Made by a program: the position numbers and the translations under genes
Notes under the pieces: model-generated
Database searches by the model: none
Told to the model about the DNA's origin: nothing
The model's input: the letters and a program-made list of their open reading frames with translations, nothing else
Assembly: GCA_021773655.1 (NCBI GenBank)
Contig: JAJFJX010000380.1
Location: 1-6,977, forward strand
Source: Panacagrimonas sp.
Lineage (GTDB): Bacteria > Pseudomonadota > Gammaproteobacteria > Nevskiales > Nevskiaceae
DNA length: 6,977 bases
Direction of reading: 5' to 3'
Shown: positions 6,209 to 6,977 of the stretch, one piece after another
Numbering within the stretch: position 1 is the first letter of the stretch
Layout: each line of letters starts with the position of its first letter

Positions 6209-6571
6209 TTCCGGGCGCCTGCCAGGAGAAAAGCCACGTGCGGGATTCGAGACCTCCCCCTCAAGCACCAGATCCGACTGAGCCACGAGCGGATCGTGAC
6301 GGTCAACCCGGGCGGCTCGATCACGCCGATCCATGATCCATCGGGCTTCTCGCAGGTCCAGGACTGAACGGGTGCTGCCAAGCGCGAGCAGGGCGACACA
6401 GCCAATCACACCACCCGCCGCCGCCGACGCGGTTGATTTTCCGGGCTCCGGCAACCCGCAACGAGGGAAGCGAATCGACGGCCGGTGCAGGCATGGGCTC
6501 TGAACAGGTTGGCGTCGACGGGGCCCTTTTAATCGGCTATTTGCAAAAGTTGGCTGAAAGAGATCTGGCCA
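6209..6571. other. About 360 bases without a supported gene
   Basis: No reading frame here has a good start, Shine-Dalgarno and family resemblance together. The frame of the upstream DUF2130 gene stays open for 52 codons after its TGA (6209-6364) and shows mostly G or C in third positions, so it may be a decayed gene end. The antisense frame shares the same third positions and cannot be excluded. A short tandem repeat GATCCAT lies at 6328-6341. From about 6520 the sequence turns less GC-rich, which suggests the beginning of the insertion-sequence material at the right edge. Confidence 0.5.
6421..6440 (+). terminator. Weak rho-independent-terminator-like hairpin
   Basis: CCGC (6421-6424), a four-base loop and GCGG (6429-6432) form a short all-GC stem, followed by TTGATTTT. 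The stem is only four pairs plus a possible G-U, and it lies more than 210 bases after the DUF2130 stop, so terminator function is doubtful. Confidence 0.2.
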
Positions 6572-6977
6572 TCAGCTCGAATCCCCTGCATCGGACAGAT
6601 CGATCAAGCTTGGAATATGCGGGCCGTACTCGATCCGGGATTGAGGGGCAGTGGTTGAAACGGAAGTGATGTCCTCACCCGGCCACGGCATGCTTCCAAC
6701 CTTGCGAGCGTGCTTGGCGTACAGGGTCTTGGCCCGGATGATTTCGTAGCTGTACCTGCGACCCATGCGGTTGGCGACCTTGCCCAGGCCGCTCAGCCCC
6801 TCGGCATAGGTGTTGGTGAGCCGGGTCGGCGCGTCCCAGTACGCGAAAATGTCCTCGTAGTGGTTGTGGACGGTGCGGGCCAGCGCTTGGAACATGGGGG
6901 CGCGTCCATCCGGCAAGCTGTTCTCCCAGGCCTCGAAGGCACGCATCGCTGAGGTTTTGTCGGGCTCCTCGTAGATG
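6496..6977 (-). mobile_element. ISL3-family insertion sequence, partial (left boundary uncertain, right end outside window)
   Basis: The element is inferred from the ISL3-type transposase. Its transposase-3' end should lie within roughly 150 bases of the stop at 6572. Two candidate tips are visible: GGCTCTGAACAGG starting at 6496, similar to the GGCTCTT-type tips of ISL3 members, and GGGGCCCTTTTAATCGG starting at 6519. The other inverted repeat and the 8-bp target duplication lie outside the window, so neither tip can be confirmed. Confidence 0.4.
6572..6977 (-). CDS. ISL3-family transposase, C-terminal part (N-terminus outside window)
   Basis: The frame is open to the right edge, past the ATG at 6946, so 134 C-terminal codons are visible of a protein that usually has about 400 residues. 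The visible part begins IYEEPDKTSA and contains TRLTNTYAEGLSGLGK (visible residues 51-66) and VANRMGRRYSYEIIRAKTLY (67-86). This is the characteristic ISL3 end, with E59 the likely third acid of the DDE triad. The tail after this block (YGPHIPSLIDL) resembles the C-terminal extension of pseudomonad-type ISL3 transposases. No frameshift or internal stop is seen in the visible part. The zinc-finger/helix-turn-helix N-terminus and the first two catalytic Asp residues should lie beyond the window. The protein catalyses cut-and-paste movement of its element; whether this copy is intact cannot be judged here. Confidence 0.85.
   Translation of the reverse strand, partial: IYEEPDKTSAMRAFEAWENSLPDGRAPMFQALARTVHNHYEDIFAYWDAPTRLTNTYAEGLSGLGKVANRMGRRYSYEIIRAKTLYAKHARKVGSMPWPGEDITSVSTTAPQSRIEYGPHIPSLIDLSDAGDSS

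Noticed and set aside
6228..6300. tRNA-like pieces on the - strand: GGTCTCGAATCCCGC resembling a T-arm and GTGGCTCAGTCGG resembling a D-arm.
   Set aside because: Only about 30 bases separate the pieces, the T-loop has an extra base, and no anticodon arm or matching acceptor stem can be drawn. At most this is a degenerate fragment.
6239..6340. Small + strand frame starting at GTG 6239 with AGGAG ten bases upstream.
   Set aside because: It codes a Pro/Asp/Arg-rich peptide with poor third-position bias and ends within about 35 codons; it resembles no known small protein.
5054..6454. 466-residue open frame on the - strand opposite the DUF2130 gene.
   Set aside because: It mirrors the coiled-coil codons of the real gene, has no recognisable domain, and the + strand has conserved motifs and a good Shine-Dalgarno.

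Overview
The window is GC-rich, gene-dense bacterial DNA. Codon choice and gene content suggest a high-GC proteobacterium, most likely a gammaproteobacterium of the Xanthomonadales/Chromatiales type. That assignment is inference: there is no rRNA or other taxonomic marker here.

Left end (1-625, + strand): the 3' part of a PstB-type phosphate-transport ATPase gene runs into a small ArsR/SmtB-type repressor gene, which starts inside it and ends in a vicinal cysteine pair. The usual phoU position is taken by a possible arsenic/metal-responsive regulator. Facing it (668-1513, - strand) is an exported zinc metallopeptidase of the gluzincin (peptidase MA/M61-like) type.

Centre (1636-4688, + strand): a tight two-gene operon with an ATGA overlap. 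The first gene encodes a stand-alone MmcB-like PD-(D/E)XK protein with a probable winged-helix N-terminus. The second encodes a 775-residue protein with an N-terminal RecB/Cas4-like nuclease domain (D, E-x-K, Q-x3-Y) fused to an iron-sulfur Rad3/XPD/DinG-type helicase. Together they look like a DNA-processing or repair module: two different nuclease domains served by one 5'-3' helicase. This is the most interesting part of the window.

Right part (4799-6208, + strand): a DUF2130-type protein with a zinc-knuckle-like CPHC start, a long coiled coil built partly from a 69-residue internal repeat, and a third PD-(D/E)XK-like core. A perfect 14-bp tandem duplication lies just upstream. Then come about 360 bases without a convincing gene, although a stretch with coding-like third positions directly follows the DUF2130 stop in the same frame. 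At the right edge is the C-terminal third of an ISL3-family transposase on the - strand, running off the window, so the accessory edge is at the right.
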